NCBI GenBank assembly: GCA_963843315.1
Contig: CAWJJU010000005.1
Coordinates: forward strand, 310,001 to 374,000
Reading direction: 5' to 3'
Source: JAWVFM01 sp963843315
Lineage (GTDB): Bacteria > Actinomycetota > Thermoleophilia > Solirubrobacterales > 70-9
Length of the DNA: 64,000 nt
The notes below the pieces were generated by a model that saw only the letters and a program-made list of their open reading frames with translations, was not told where the DNA came from and did no database searches. Shown piece by piece: positions 50,096 to 59,126 of this stretch (positions within the stretch are counted from its first letter, which is position 1; each line of letters opens with the position of its first letter). A program made the translations under genes and the position numbers.

Positions 50096-51228
50096 GACCT
50101 GGCCTCCGGGACGTTCTCGATCACCCAATCGATGCAGGCGGTCAGCGCCTCGATGTCGTCCGGCTCGACGGCGGGGAACATCCCGATGCGCAGCTGGTTG
50201 CGGCCCAGCTTGCGGTAGGGCTCCGTGTCGACGACGCCGCTGGCGCGCAGCGTCGCGGCGACGGCGGCGGCGTCCACGCCGTCGGCGAAGTCGATCGTGC
50301 CGACCACAAGCGAGCGCTTGGCGGGGTCGGCGACGAACGGCGTGGCGCTCTCACTCGACTCGGCCCATCCGTACAGGCGCGAGGACGAGTCGGCGGTCCG
50401 AGCGACGCACCAGTCCAGGCCGCCGTGGCCGAGCATCCACTCGATCTGGTCGGCCAGCAGAATGAGCGTCGCGACCGCGGGCGTGTTGTAGGTCTGGTCC
50501 TTGCGCGAGTTATCCAGCGCGGTCGACAGCGAAAGGGACTCGGGCTGCCACCGGCCCTCGGCTCCGGCGAGCTCGCCGATGCGCTCGATCGCCGCCGGCG
50601 AGAGCAGGGCGAGCCAGAGCCCCCCGTCGGAGGCGAACCCCTTCTGCGGAGCGAAGTAGTAGACGTCGGCCTGGCTCGCGTCGAGCGGCAGGCCGGCGGC
50701 GCCGCTGGTCGCGTCGACCAGCACGAGGGCGTCGCCGGCGTCGGCCGGGCGCTCCACACCGACCATCACCCCGGTCGAGGTCTCGTTATGCGCCCAGGCG
50801 ATCGCGTCGGCCGCAGCGTCGCCCCGGGGCCGCGGAGCGTCTCCGGGCTGGGCCTCCACCACGATCGGCTCAGCCAGGAACGGTGCGGCGCCAGCGACCT
50901 TCGCGAACTTGCTCGAGAACTCGCCGTAGGTCAGGTGAAGCGAGCGCTCGCGGATCAGGCAGGCGGCGGCGGCGTCCCAGAACGCCGTGGTCCCGCCGTT
51001 GCCCAGCGCCACCTCGTATCCCTCGGGCAGCGAGAAGAGCTCGGCCAGGCCGGCACGCACGCGCCCGACCAGCTCCCTGACGGGCCGCTGGCGGTGCGAG
51101 GTCCCCATCACGAGCGCCGCGTCGGCGAGCGTCGCGAGGGACTCTGGCCGGACCTTCGAGGGCCCGCAGCCGAAGCGGCCGTCGGCCGGCAAGAGCTCCG
51201 TGGGGATGGTGGCGGTGGTTGTGGTCAT
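50092..51228 (-). CDS. serC: Phosphoserine aminotransferase
   Basis: Second step of serine synthesis, converting 3-phosphohydroxypyruvate to phosphoserine with glutamate. It is 378 residues and of the actinobacterial type (LLPADGRFGCGPSKVRPESLATL, MGTSHRQRPVRELV). The PLP lysine is in VYYFAPQKGFASDGG. LGRNQLRIGMFPAVEPDDIEALTACIDWVIE is the usual C-terminus. It is coupled to serA through GTGA, an operon that makes sense of both genes. Confidence 0.95.
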   Translation of the reverse strand: MTTTTATIPTELLPADGRFGCGPSKVRPESLATLADAALVMGTSHRQRPVRELVGRVRAGLAELFSLPEGYEVALGNGGTTAFWDAAAACLIRERSLHLTYGEFSSKFAKVAGAAPFLAEPIVVEAQPGDAPRPRGDAAADAIAWAHNETSTGVMVGVERPADAGDALVLVDATSGAAGLPLDASQADVYYFAPQKGFASDGGLWLALLSPAAIERIGELAGAEGRWQPESLSLSTALDNSRKDQTYNTPAVATLILLADQIEWMLGHGGLDWCVARTADSSSRLYGWAESSESATPFVADPAKRSLVVGTIDFADGVDAAAVAATLRASGVVDTEPYRKLGRNQLRIGMFPAVEPDDIEALTACIDWVIENVPEARS

Positions 51229-51274
51229 CGCAGGCGGATGGGCAGATCTCGATGGGCCGTTATAGGGTCACGGC

Positions 51275-51703
51275 GTGAGCCGCGAGAGAGTGTCTGAACC
51301 GGTCGAGGGCGACGGCTACGCGGTCGCGAGCCTCGACGGGCTCGGGGAAGGCTACGGGTTTCGGAAGATCCGCCGCACCCTCGGCGTGAAGGCCTTCGGC
51401 GCCAACGCGATCGTGCTCCCGGCGGGCATCGACACGGGGCGCCACTTCCACGAGGAACAGGAGGAGCTCTACTTCGTCCACGCCGGCGAGGTGGAGTTCG
51501 AGTTCGGCGACGGCACCCGCCATCGCCTCGGCCCGGGCGGCCTCGCCCGCGTCGACGCGGCGACCGTCAGGGGCATCAAGAACGTGGGCGACGAGGACGC
51601 CGTTTTCGTCATCGTGGGCGGCAAGGACGGCTACGTGGGACGCGACGGCCGCCTGCCGGAGGGTGAGCCCCCTCCCCGCGGCCATGGGCCCTCCGCGTCG
51701 TGA
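51275..51703 (+). CDS. Small cupin-domain protein
   Basis: A 142-residue single-domain cupin with GTG start. The metal-site motif 1 is GIDTGRHFHEEQEELYFVHAGEVEFEF (His, His, Glu), and motif 2 is LGPGGLARVDAATVRGIKNVGDEDAVFVIVGG, where the usual histidine is not obvious. It may be a dioxygenase, isomerase or ligand sensor. It is divergent from serC with 46 bp between, so promoters overlap. No specific substrate can be given. Confidence 0.85.
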   Translation: MSRERVSEPVEGDGYAVASLDGLGEGYGFRKIRRTLGVKAFGANAIVLPAGIDTGRHFHEEQEELYFVHAGEVEFEFGDGTRHRLGPGGLARVDAATVRGIKNVGDEDAVFVIVGGKDGYVGRDGRLPEGEPPPRGHGPSAS

Positions 51704-51783
51704 CCCTCCGCCTCCTGAGCTAGGCTTGCCGCGCGCCGGCGGGGGACTGTTGGTGCTGCGATCAATCCGACAGGAGGAGATTC

Positions 51784-52329
51784 ATGGCGTATGAGGTGAA
51801 CGCGTACGGGGCACAGCCCAAGGTCCGCAACCCACTTGGGGTCATCGGGCTCGGCATCATCACGCTCGGGATCTACCAGCTCTTCTGGTACTACAAGGTC
51901 AACAAGGAGCTCAAGGACTTCGGTCGGGTCTACAAGGACCAGGAGCTCGCCGACTCCAACCCGACCAACTCGATCCTCGCGATCGTGCCCGGGTTCCTCC
52001 TCATCATCCCGCCCTTCGTGTCCTACTACCGGTTCATCGGCCGGGTTCGGAAGGTGCAGCGGATCGGCCAGTCCGAGCTCACCAGCGGCTGGCTCGTGCT
52101 GGTGCTGTTCCTGGTGATCAGCATCGCCGTGCCGGCCTACGTGCAGTCGGGCCTGAACGAGCTGTGGCGGCGCTATCCGCGCCTCGACGGCGGCGACACG
52201 CCCGTGATCGAGCCGACGCCCACCTCGGCGCCGCCCACGGAGGGACAGCTCGAGACGCCCGCGCCCCCGGCCGCGAGCGACGCCTCCGCGTCGCAGCCGC
52301 CGACCGCGGGCGAGCCACCGACGGCGTAG
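51784..52329 (+). CDS. DUF4234 family membrane protein
   Basis: A 181-residue protein. NPLGVIGLGIITLGIYQLFWYYKVNKELKDFG is the hallmark of DUF4234, followed by two more hydrophobic segments (NSILAIVPGFLLIIPPFVSYY and WLVLVLFLVISIAVPAYV) and a Pro/Thr/Ala-rich tail. CAGGAGGAG just upstream of the ATG is a strong ribosome site. The TAG stop is followed in the same frame by coding-like sequence that runs into the DUF2510 protein. Function unknown. Confidence 0.88.
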   Translation: MAYEVNAYGAQPKVRNPLGVIGLGIITLGIYQLFWYYKVNKELKDFGRVYKDQELADSNPTNSILAIVPGFLLIIPPFVSYYRFIGRVRKVQRIGQSELTSGWLVLVLFLVISIAVPAYVQSGLNELWRRYPRLDGGDTPVIEPTPTSAPPTEGQLETPAPPAASDASASQPPTAGEPPTA

Positions 52330-52413
52330 GCGGCGAGCGCGAGGGCGCGCCTGGAACAGTTCTGGGCCTGGGTCAAGGGCCCCGAGCGGGAGTCGAACCC
52401 GCCCCCCGAGTGG

Positions 52414-52794
52414 GTGTTCAGGCCTGCCGTTGCCTGGGCGGCGCTGGTGATCGTCATCGCCGCCTTCCTCACCCCCGCCTGGCCCCTCGGGCTGGTGCTG
52501 TGGCTGGCCCTGCCGGTTCAGGTCTACGAGGACCGCCGCGCCCAGGGTCTCCCGTACTACGCCTGGCCCACAGCGGTCATCTACACCGGCCCGATCGCGT
52601 ACCTGATGTACGTGTCGAGCCGCCGCGAGACGATCGCCAACCGCAAGAGCGGCCCGCCGCGCTCACCCGAGGAGTGGCAGGCCGAGCGTGCGCAGAACGT
52701 GCTTCATCCGCCGGCCTGGTACCCGGACCCCATGGGCGAGGCGAGCTGGCGGTGGTGGGACGGGGCGTCCTGGACCCAGCACACCGCCCCCTGA
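52414..52794 (+). CDS. DUF2510-containing membrane protein
   Basis: A 126-residue protein with two hydrophobic segments (AVAWAALVIVIAAFL, GLVLWLALPVQVY; a third around TAVIYTGPIAYLMYV) and a C-terminal DUF2510 motif (PPAWYPDPMGEASWRWWDGASWTQHT), a short Trp-rich module common in actinobacterial membrane proteins. The first usable start is GTG at 52414, but the same frame is open back to the DUF4234 stop and reads plausibly (LEQFWAWVKGPERESNPPPEW), with only a CTG available as an earlier start. It may therefore begin upstream or once have been fused to the DUF4234 protein. Confidence 0.7.
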   Translation: MFRPAVAWAALVIVIAAFLTPAWPLGLVLWLALPVQVYEDRRAQGLPYYAWPTAVIYTGPIAYLMYVSSRRETIANRKSGPPRSPEEWQAERAQNVLHPPAWYPDPMGEASWRWWDGASWTQHTAP

Positions 52795-52868
52795 ACCGGC
52801 AGCGCGAGGAACGGCTTCCCTCAATACCCCGTGTACGGATTGCCGTCCTTACAGGACTGTTCTCGGAG

Positions 52869-53876
52869 CTAGAGGTCGTCGCCATCAATCCAGGGCATCA
52901 TCGAACGCAGCTCGGCGCCGACCTGCTCGACCTGGTGGCCCTCGGCCTCGGAGCGCAGGCGGTTGAAGTTCTCGGCGCCGGCGCGGTTCTCGGCGATCCA
53001 CTCCTTGGCGAACTCGCCGGACTGGATGTCGGCGAGGACCTGCTTCATGGCCTCGCGGACCTCCGGGCCGATGACCTTGGGGCCGCGGGTCATGTCGCCG
53101 TACTCCGCGGTGTTCGAGATCGAATGGCGCATCCCCTGGATGCCCTTCTCGTACATCAGGTCGACGATCAGCTTCAGCTCGTGCAGGCACTCGAAGTACG
53201 CGAGGCGGGGGTCGTAGCCGGCCTCCACCAGCGTCTCGAAGCCGGCGCGAACCAGCTCCGTCGCGCCGCCGCACAGCACCGACTGCTCGCCGAACAGGTC
53301 GGTCTCGGTCTCGTCCTTGAAGGTGGTCTCGATGACTCCGGCGCGGCCGCCGCCGATGCCGCCGGCGTAGGCGAGGACCATGTCCCGCGCGTTGCCGGTG
53401 GCGTCCTGGTGGACCGCCATCAGACAGGGCACGCCGCGTCCCTCCTGGTACTGGCGGCGGACCAGGTGGCCCGGGCCCTTGGGGGCGACCATGCCGACGT
53501 CGACGCCCTGGGGCGGGTCGATCTGGCCGAAGTGGATGGAGAAGCCGTGAGCGAACATCAGGAGGTTGCCCTCGGCGATGCCGTCGCGGATCTCGCTCTC
53601 CCAGACCTCGGCCTGCTTCTCGTCGGGCAGCAGGATCATCACCACGTCGCCGCGGCTGGCGGCGTCGGCGACGCCGAGCACCTCGAGGCCCTCGGCCTCG
53701 GCCTCGGCGCGGCTGGAGGAGTCGGGGCGAAGGCCGACCACCACGTCGACGCCCGAGTCCTTGAGGTTCAGCGCGTGCGCGTGGCCCTGGGACCCGTACC
53801 CGAGGATCGCGACGGTCTTGCCGTCCAGTTTCGAGAGGTCGGCATCGGCGTCGTAGAAGATTCCTTCGTTCGTCAT
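52869..53876 (-). CDS. ilvC: Ketol-acid reductoisomerase
   Basis: Converts acetolactate and acetohydroxybutyrate in valine/isoleucine synthesis. It is 335 residues, class I (short) form. The cofactor motif GYGSQGHAHALNLKDSG is at residues 26-42 and the second-strand loop GLRPDSSSRAEA fits NADPH. The metal ligands are in VIETTFKDETETDLFGEQSVLCGG and YFECLHELKLIVDL. It is separated from ilvB/ilvN by the men region, whereas these genes are contiguous in most actinobacteria. Confidence 0.97.
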   Translation of the reverse strand: MTNEGIFYDADADLSKLDGKTVAILGYGSQGHAHALNLKDSGVDVVVGLRPDSSSRAEAEAEGLEVLGVADAASRGDVVMILLPDEKQAEVWESEIRDGIAEGNLLMFAHGFSIHFGQIDPPQGVDVGMVAPKGPGHLVRRQYQEGRGVPCLMAVHQDATGNARDMVLAYAGGIGGGRAGVIETTFKDETETDLFGEQSVLCGGATELVRAGFETLVEAGYDPRLAYFECLHELKLIVDLMYEKGIQGMRHSISNTAEYGDMTRGPKVIGPEVREAMKQVLADIQSGEFAKEWIAENRAGAENFNRLRSEAEGHQVEQVGAELRSMMPWIDGDDL

Positions 53877-53931
53877 ACGCCGGATGCTATTTGGCGCTCA
53901 CTCGCGACGGGTCCCGGTGGATACTGCGAGC

Positions 53932-54492
53932 GTGAACAGGACCCTGCTCATGGGCGTCGCCGCAGCCATCTGCGTGCTGGGATTGATCGCGATCGTCGCG
54001 ATCTTGTCGGGCGGCTCCCTCGGTCAAGCCGGTGGACAGGCGATCGCAAGCGCGCTCTGCGTGGTCGTGTTCGGGCTCTGCGCACTAGCGGGCGCAGCTC
54101 TTCGCGGCCGCAGGCCGTCGGGGCAAGTCCCGGCGGATCTCACGATCGGAATCGCCGCGCTCGGCCTCGTCCTGTCGCTGGCAGCCGTCTGGGCGGCTTG
54201 GGACGGGAACTCGAATGGCCTCATCGAGGCAGCCGGAGCGGCCCTCGCGCTCAGCCTCGCGACGGCTCATTCCTGCCTGCTCTCTTCGCGAGGGCGGGAA
54301 TCCGACTCCCAAGGCACCCGAGCACTGCTCGCCGGAACGATCGGGGCGACCCTCCTGCTGGGGTTGGTGATCGCTGGGGCCATCGCCGGCGACCAGGATT
54401 TCGATCCCCAGTTCCTGGGCGTGCTCGCGGTGCTGGTGGTCATCGGGACGCTGCTGCTGCCGATCTCGCGGCGCCTCAACCGTGCCGAGTGA
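53932..54492 (+). CDS. Hypothetical multi-pass membrane protein
   Basis: A 186-residue protein read from the GTG of VNRTLLMGVAAAICVLGLIAIVAIL. Five or six hydrophobic segments are present, alternating with short loops (GRRPSGQVPADLT, WDGNSNGL, SSRGRESDSQGTR). An earlier ATG at 53884 is possible but lies only 7 bp from the divergent ilvC start. No recognisable domain. It is convergent with the downstream SnoaL gene. Function unknown. Confidence 0.65.
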   Translation: MNRTLLMGVAAAICVLGLIAIVAILSGGSLGQAGGQAIASALCVVVFGLCALAGAALRGRRPSGQVPADLTIGIAALGLVLSLAAVWAAWDGNSNGLIEAAGAALALSLATAHSCLLSSRGRESDSQGTRALLAGTIGATLLLGLVIAGAIAGDQDFDPQFLGVLAVLVVIGTLLLPISRRLNRAE

Positions 54493-54502
54493 CGCGCTCG
54501 GG

Positions 54503-54898
54503 CTACGGCCGCCTCATGTACCACTCGGTGAACTCGCGGCAGCGCCCGGCGGGGTCGAAGCGAATGATCCAGCAGTTGTCGTAGACCTCGGTGACCGGCC
54601 CTCCGGAGCCCTCGGTGTACGAGCTGACCCCCGTGACGACCGCGACGTCCCCGTCGATGGCCACCGGCTCGTAGGCCCCGTCATAGGTGCCGGCCTCGTC
54701 GCGGCCGGGCGCTCCCGGGTGGTCACCCTCCCCCAGCCACGACTCGACGACGGCGTCGATCCCCACGATCGGCTCGTCGTAGGGGTGGTAACGGCAGACG
54801 ACGTCGTCGGAGAAGAGCGCCGCGATCGCCCGGCGGTCATAGCTCTTCCAGGCGTCGAGATAGCGACGGAGCCAGTCGCTCACCCGCTCGCGGGTCAT
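54503..54898 (-). CDS. SnoaL/NTF2-like protein coupled to menE
   Basis: A 131-residue protein (MTRERVSDWLRRYLDAWKSYDRRAIAALFSDDVVCRYHPYDEPIVG) with the cone-shaped NTF2/SnoaL fold, ending in DNCWIIRFDPAGRCREFTEWYMRRP. The acid/His content of the pocket (YHPYDEP) suggests a small-molecule site. Its ATG overlaps the menE stop (ATGA), so it is translated with menE. Whether it takes part in menaquinone synthesis is unknown. Confidence 0.85.
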   Translation of the reverse strand: MTRERVSDWLRRYLDAWKSYDRRAIAALFSDDVVCRYHPYDEPIVGIDAVVESWLGEGDHPGAPGRDEAGTYDGAYEPVAIDGDVAVVTGVSSYTEGSGGPVTEVYDNCWIIRFDPAGRCREFTEWYMRRP

Positions 54899-56220
54899 CG
54901 CAGGGCCCTGCGCAGCAGCTTGCCCGATGCGGTTCGCGGCAGCTCGGCGGCGAACTCGAAGCGCTTCGGCACCTTGAACGCGGCCAGGCGCTCGCCGCAG
55001 TGGCGGCGAAGCTCCTCGGCGTCGGGGTGCGTCCCCTCGCGCGCCACGACCACCGCGACGACCGCCTCCTGCCACTCGGGGTCGGTGCGCCCCACCGCGG
55101 CGGCATCGGCCACGTCGGGGTGGTCGCGCAGAACCTCCTCGACCTCGGCCGGGATCACGTTCTCGCCGCCGGTGACGATGACGTCCCCCATCCGGTCGGT
55201 GACGTAGAGGAAGCCCTCGTCGTCGATGCGACCGAGGTCGCCCGTGTGAAGCCAGCCGTCCTCGTCGGCCGCGCCCGGGGCGACCGTGGGCCCCTGGACC
55301 AGGATCTCCCCCTCCTCGATGCGCAGGTGGGTCGTGAGCAGCGGCCGCCCGGCAGAGCCGAGCTTTCGCCGGTAGTCGGAGGGCGCGAGGGTCGTCACCT
55401 GCGAAGCGGTCTCGGTCATGCCGTAAGTCTGCACGACCGTGGCGCCGCGGCCGATGGCCTCCTCCAGCACGTCCCGTGGCACCGGTCCACCTCCAACGAG
55501 CACCGCGCGCAGCGGCAGGAGGTCGACGCCGGCCTCGAGCAGCCGCGTGAGCTGGGTGGCGACCACGGAGATCAGGGTCACGCCGTCGCCCTCCAGCGAC
55601 TCGGCCACGCGGTCGACGTCGAACCCGTCGTGGATGACCATCCCCGTGCCGTAGATCACCGAGCGCATCACGATCGACAGGCCGGCCACGTGGTAGAGCG
55701 GGACGCAGCACAGCCAGCGGTCGGTGGGCTCGACGCCGATGTTGAATGCCGAGCCCACCGCGCTCCACAGGTGATTGCCGTAGGTGAGGCCGACGGGCCG
55801 TGCGCTCCCGGAGGTGCCGCTGGTGAGGATGCGACAGTGGATGGCGTCGAGGTCGACCTCGCCGAGCAGGGGCAGGTCGGCCTCGGTCAGCGCCGGGATC
55901 GCCGTGTCGTCGATGACCAGGGCCGGCTTGCAGCGCTCGAGCTCGGCCTCGCGCTCACGCGCGCTCAGGCGGGTGTTGAGCGGGTAGGACACCGCGCCGA
56001 GCTTCATCAGCGCGTGCAGCAGGATCACGTACTCGATGCCGCCCGGCAGGGCGAGCGCGACCAGGGCGTCGCGCCTGGCCCCGCGCGCCGCAAGCCTCCT
56101 TGCGGTCGAGGTCGCCTCGCGCTCGAGCTGGCTGTAGGTGAGCTCCAGCCTTCCGTCCGTGAGTGCCACGCGGTCGGGGCAGGTCTGGGAACGCTGCGCG
56201 AGCCAGTTGTCGAGATGCAT
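54895..56220 (-). CDS. menE: o-Succinylbenzoate-CoA ligase MenE
   Basis: Activates o-succinylbenzoate with ATP and CoA in menaquinone synthesis. It is 441 residues, ANL superfamily. The P-loop is ILTSGTSGSARPVGLTYGN; later motifs are VVQTYGMTETASQ, DGWLHTGDLGRIDDEGFLYVTDRMGDVIVTGGENVIPAEVE and the catalytic lysine in ASGKLLRR. Assignment as MenE rather than a general acyl-CoA ligase rests on its short length and the adjacent menB. It is divergent from menB with only 20 bp between starts. Confidence 0.88.
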   Translation of the reverse strand: MHLDNWLAQRSQTCPDRVALTDGRLELTYSQLEREATSTARRLAARGARRDALVALALPGGIEYVILLHALMKLGAVSYPLNTRLSAREREAELERCKPALVIDDTAIPALTEADLPLLGEVDLDAIHCRILTSGTSGSARPVGLTYGNHLWSAVGSAFNIGVEPTDRWLCCVPLYHVAGLSIVMRSVIYGTGMVIHDGFDVDRVAESLEGDGVTLISVVATQLTRLLEAGVDLLPLRAVLVGGGPVPRDVLEEAIGRGATVVQTYGMTETASQVTTLAPSDYRRKLGSAGRPLLTTHLRIEEGEILVQGPTVAPGAADEDGWLHTGDLGRIDDEGFLYVTDRMGDVIVTGGENVIPAEVEEVLRDHPDVADAAAVGRTDPEWQEAVVAVVVAREGTHPDAEELRRHCGERLAAFKVPKRFEFAAELPRTASGKLLRRALR

Positions 56221-56240
56221 CGACGTGAATAATCACGGAC

Positions 56241-57107
56241 ATGCCCCGCCGCCACAAGGACGCCGCGCCCGAGTCCGAGCTTTACGCGCCGATCGAGTGG
56301 TCGGCCGCGGGCGACTACACCGACATCCGCTACGAGACCGGCGGCGGGATCGCGAAGATCACGATCGACCGCCCGCAGGTCCTGAACGCGTTTCGCCCGC
56401 ACACCCTGATCGAGGTCTCGGCCGCCCTCGAGGCAGCGCGCGAGGACCCCGAGATCGGGCCGATCATCCTCACGGGCGCGGGTGAGAAGGCGTTCTGCTC
56501 GGGCGGCGACCAGACGGTTCGCGGCGAGACCGGATACATGGAGGAGGGCGCCTCCGTCGGCCGGTTCCACGTGACCGACCTGCAGGTGCAGATGCGCCGC
56601 CTGCCGAAGCCGGTGATCGCGATGGTCGCCGGCTACGCGATCGGCGGCGGCCACGTGCTGCACGTGTGCTGCGATCTGACCATCGCGGCGGACAACGCCG
56701 TCTTCGGGCAGACCGGGCCTCGGGTCGGCTCGTGGGACGGCGGCTTCGGCGCATCGCTGCTGCGCGACCTGGTCGGAACCAAGCGAGCGAAGGAGATCTG
56801 GCTGCTGTGCCGGCAGTACGACGCCGCCGAGGCGCTCGACATGGGGCTAGTGAACGCCGTCGTGCCCCTCGCCGAGCTCGAGCGGGAGACCGTGGCCTGG
56901 TGCCGGGAGATGCTGGCGATGTCGCCGTTCGCCCTGCGCCTGGTGAAGTCCGGGTTCAACGCCCACGAGGACGGCTACGCCGGAATCCAGCAGCTGGCCC
57001 ACGACGCGAACCTCCTCTTCTACGGAAGCGACGAGGCCCGCGAGGGCCGCGAGGCGTTCAAGGAGAAGCGCCCGCCGAACTTCGACAAGTTCCCGCGCCG
57101 ACCTTGA
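56241..57107 (+). CDS. menB: 1,4-Dihydroxy-2-naphthoyl-CoA synthase MenB
   Basis: Ring closure of o-succinylbenzoyl-CoA. It is 288 residues, crotonase fold. The oxyanion-hole stretch is GEKAFCSGGDQTVRGETGY and the active-site region AGYAIGGGHVLHVCCDLTIAADNAVFGQTGPRVGSWDGGFGASLL is diagnostic for MenB (GPRVGSFD-type). C-terminal REAFKEKRPPNFDKFPRRP also matches the family. First plus-strand gene of the men cluster, followed by menA, menC, menD. Confidence 0.97.
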   Translation: MPRRHKDAAPESELYAPIEWSAAGDYTDIRYETGGGIAKITIDRPQVLNAFRPHTLIEVSAALEAAREDPEIGPIILTGAGEKAFCSGGDQTVRGETGYMEEGASVGRFHVTDLQVQMRRLPKPVIAMVAGYAIGGGHVLHVCCDLTIAADNAVFGQTGPRVGSWDGGFGASLLRDLVGTKRAKEIWLLCRQYDAAEALDMGLVNAVVPLAELERETVAWCREMLAMSPFALRLVKSGFNAHEDGYAGIQQLAHDANLLFYGSDEAREGREAFKEKRPPNFDKFPRRP

Positions 57108-57200
57108 CTTACCCTGCCGGCCCCGGACGCGGGAGCAGATCAAGATCATGTGCCGCAGGCGCATGCAAGTGATTCGGGCGGGAGCAGAGGAGGCGGCAGG

Positions 57201-58085
57201 TTGAGGTTGTGGGTCATGGCGGCGCGTCTGCGGACGCTGCCCGCAGCCATCGCGCCGGTGCTGGTCGGCAGCGCCGTCGCGGACTACGCCCACGCGGGCC
57301 ACGACTTCCGCTGGGGAGCCTTCGTCGCCGCCCTGGTCGGTTCGATCTTCATCCAGATCGGCACCAACCTCGCCAACGACTACTCCGACGCCAAGCGCGG
57401 CGCCGACACCGTCGACCGCCTCGGCCCGGTGCGGGTCACGTCGTCGGGGCTCGTGGCGCCGAGGCGGGTGCTGGTGGCGACCTGGCTCGCGTTCGGCGTC
57501 GCGGCGATCGCCGGCGTCTACCTGGCGACGGTCGCGGGCTTCGTGATCATCGTCGTCGGCGTTGCCTCGATCGTCGCCGGCGTCCTCTACACGGGCGGGC
57601 CCAGGCCGTACGGCTACGCGGGGCTGGGCGAGGTGTTCGTGTTCCTGTTCTTCGGCGTCGTGGCCGTCAACGGCTCCTACTACGTGCAGCTGGAGCAGCT
57701 CGACTGGCTGCCGTTTGGCCTGTCGGTGGCGGTCGGCGCCCTCTCCACGGCGATCCTGGTGGTCAACAACGTGCGTGACATCGACACCGACCGCCGCGCC
57801 GGCAAGCGAACGCTCGCGGTTCGCCTGGGCCGCGAGCGCACGCGCCGCCTCTACCTCGAGCTGATCGCCCTCGCCTTCGCCGTCCTGGTGGTGGCCCTCG
57901 CGCTCAACGGCGGGCCCGCCTGGGGAGCCCTCGGGCTGCTCGCATTCCCCCTCGCCCGCGGACCGGTCGACGCCGTCATGACGAGCACCGACGGCCCCGC
58001 CCTGAACGGGGCGCTGGCGGGCACCGGCGCGCTGCTGGGCGCCTTCAGCCTGCTGGTCGCGCTCGGCTTCGTCATCGCCGCCTGA
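57201..58085 (+). CDS. menA: 1,4-Dihydroxy-2-naphthoate polyprenyltransferase MenA
   Basis: Membrane enzyme that attaches the polyprenyl tail to DHNA. The start is placed at a TTG (57201) because AGAGGAGG lies 7 bp before it; an ATG at 57216 and a GTG at 57150 are in frame but poorly placed. This gives 294 residues with eight or nine helices. The two Asp-rich motifs are NLANDYSDAKRGADTVDR and VNNVRDIDTDRRAGKRTLAVRLG, as in the UbiA superfamily. Four bases separate its stop from menC. Confidence 0.94.
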   Translation: MRLWVMAARLRTLPAAIAPVLVGSAVADYAHAGHDFRWGAFVAALVGSIFIQIGTNLANDYSDAKRGADTVDRLGPVRVTSSGLVAPRRVLVATWLAFGVAAIAGVYLATVAGFVIIVVGVASIVAGVLYTGGPRPYGYAGLGEVFVFLFFGVVAVNGSYYVQLEQLDWLPFGLSVAVGALSTAILVVNNVRDIDTDRRAGKRTLAVRLGRERTRRLYLELIALAFAVLVVALALNGGPAWGALGLLAFPLARGPVDAVMTSTDGPALNGALAGTGALLGAFSLLVALGFVIAA

Positions 58086-58088
58086 GGC

Positions 58089-59108
58089 GTGTCCCTCACG
58101 GTCGACGTCATCGCGCTCGCACTTCCCTTCCGGGAGCCGTACGTCACCGCCCGCGGCTCGCTCGAAGCGCGCGAGATGGCTCTGCTTCGCCTGCGAGACG
58201 ACGACGGCGTCATCGGCCTGGGAGAGGCCGTGCCGCTGGCGCTGCGCGGCGGCGCCGGGCTCGAGCGGGTGGTCGAGGAGCTCACCGCCAGCGGCGGGCA
58301 GGCGGCGCCCGGGATGAGCGCGCCCGCGAGGGCGGCCATCGAGATGGCTCAGCTCGATCTTCGGGCCCGGCGCGAGGGCAAACCGGCGTGGGAGCTGCTG
58401 GGAGCGGGCGCGAACGCCCCGGTGCCCTGCAACGCGACGCTGACGGCCGGCGAGCCTGCCGCCGTCGCAGCGCAGGCTGAATCGTGGGCCGCGCGGGGCT
58501 TCGACACCTTCAAGCTGAAGGTCGGGATGCCGGGTGGCGTCGCGGCGGTCGCCGCGGTGCGCGAGGCGGTGGGCCCGCAGGCCCGAATCCGCGTCGACGC
58601 CAACGGCGCCTGGACCACCGAGCAGGCGTCGCTGGAGCTCGCCGCCATGGAGCACCACGGCCTGGAGCTGGCCGAGGAGCCCGTGAGCGGCCTGGAGGAG
58701 CTCGCGATCGTCCGCTCGCAGACGGCGGTGCCGATCGCCGCCGACGAGAGCGTCTCGACCCCGCGCGAGGCCGAGCGCGCCCGCGACCTGGGCGCGTGCG
58801 CGCTGGCGACTGTGAAGCTGGCGAAGGTGGGCGGCTTCGACGCGGCACGAGCGGTGGCGTCCACCCTTCCGGTCTACCTGTCGAGCGCCCTCGACGGGCC
58901 GCTCGGCGTCGCCGCCGCCGGGCACCTGGCACTGGCTCTCGGCTCCGGCGACGCCGGCGTGGCGCATGGCCTGGCGACCCAGCTCCTCTTCGCCGAGGGC
59001 ACAGCCGCGATGGGCCCCGAGATCGAGGACGGCAACCTGCTGCTTGGAGACGCGCCGGGCCTCGGGGTGGTGCTCGACGATGCCGCCGTCGAGCGGCTTC
59101 GCCTCTGA
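58089..59108 (+). CDS. menC: o-Succinylbenzoate synthase MenC
   Basis: Enolase-superfamily dehydratase that makes o-succinylbenzoate from SHCHC. It is 339 residues with GTG start. Active-site features in order are the base in TFKLKVG, metal ligands in RVDANGAW, ELAEEPV and AADESVS, and the second lysine in TVKLAKVGG. It could be an N-acylamino acid racemase or dipeptide epimerase on fold alone, but the position between menA and menD settles MenC. Confidence 0.93.
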   Translation: MSLTVDVIALALPFREPYVTARGSLEAREMALLRLRDDDGVIGLGEAVPLALRGGAGLERVVEELTASGGQAAPGMSAPARAAIEMAQLDLRARREGKPAWELLGAGANAPVPCNATLTAGEPAAVAAQAESWAARGFDTFKLKVGMPGGVAAVAAVREAVGPQARIRVDANGAWTTEQASLELAAMEHHGLELAEEPVSGLEELAIVRSQTAVPIAADESVSTPREAERARDLGACALATVKLAKVGGFDAARAVASTLPVYLSSALDGPLGVAAAGHLALALGSGDAGVAHGLATQLLFAEGTAAMGPEIEDGNLLLGDAPGLGVVLDDAAVERLRL

Positions 59109-59126
59109 GCAATACCGTTCCCCCTG

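Noticed and set aside
47246..50218. 990-codon plus-strand open frame
   Set aside because: Antisense shadow of the quinone oxidoreductase and serA genes; composition is low-complexity and has no recognisable motif.
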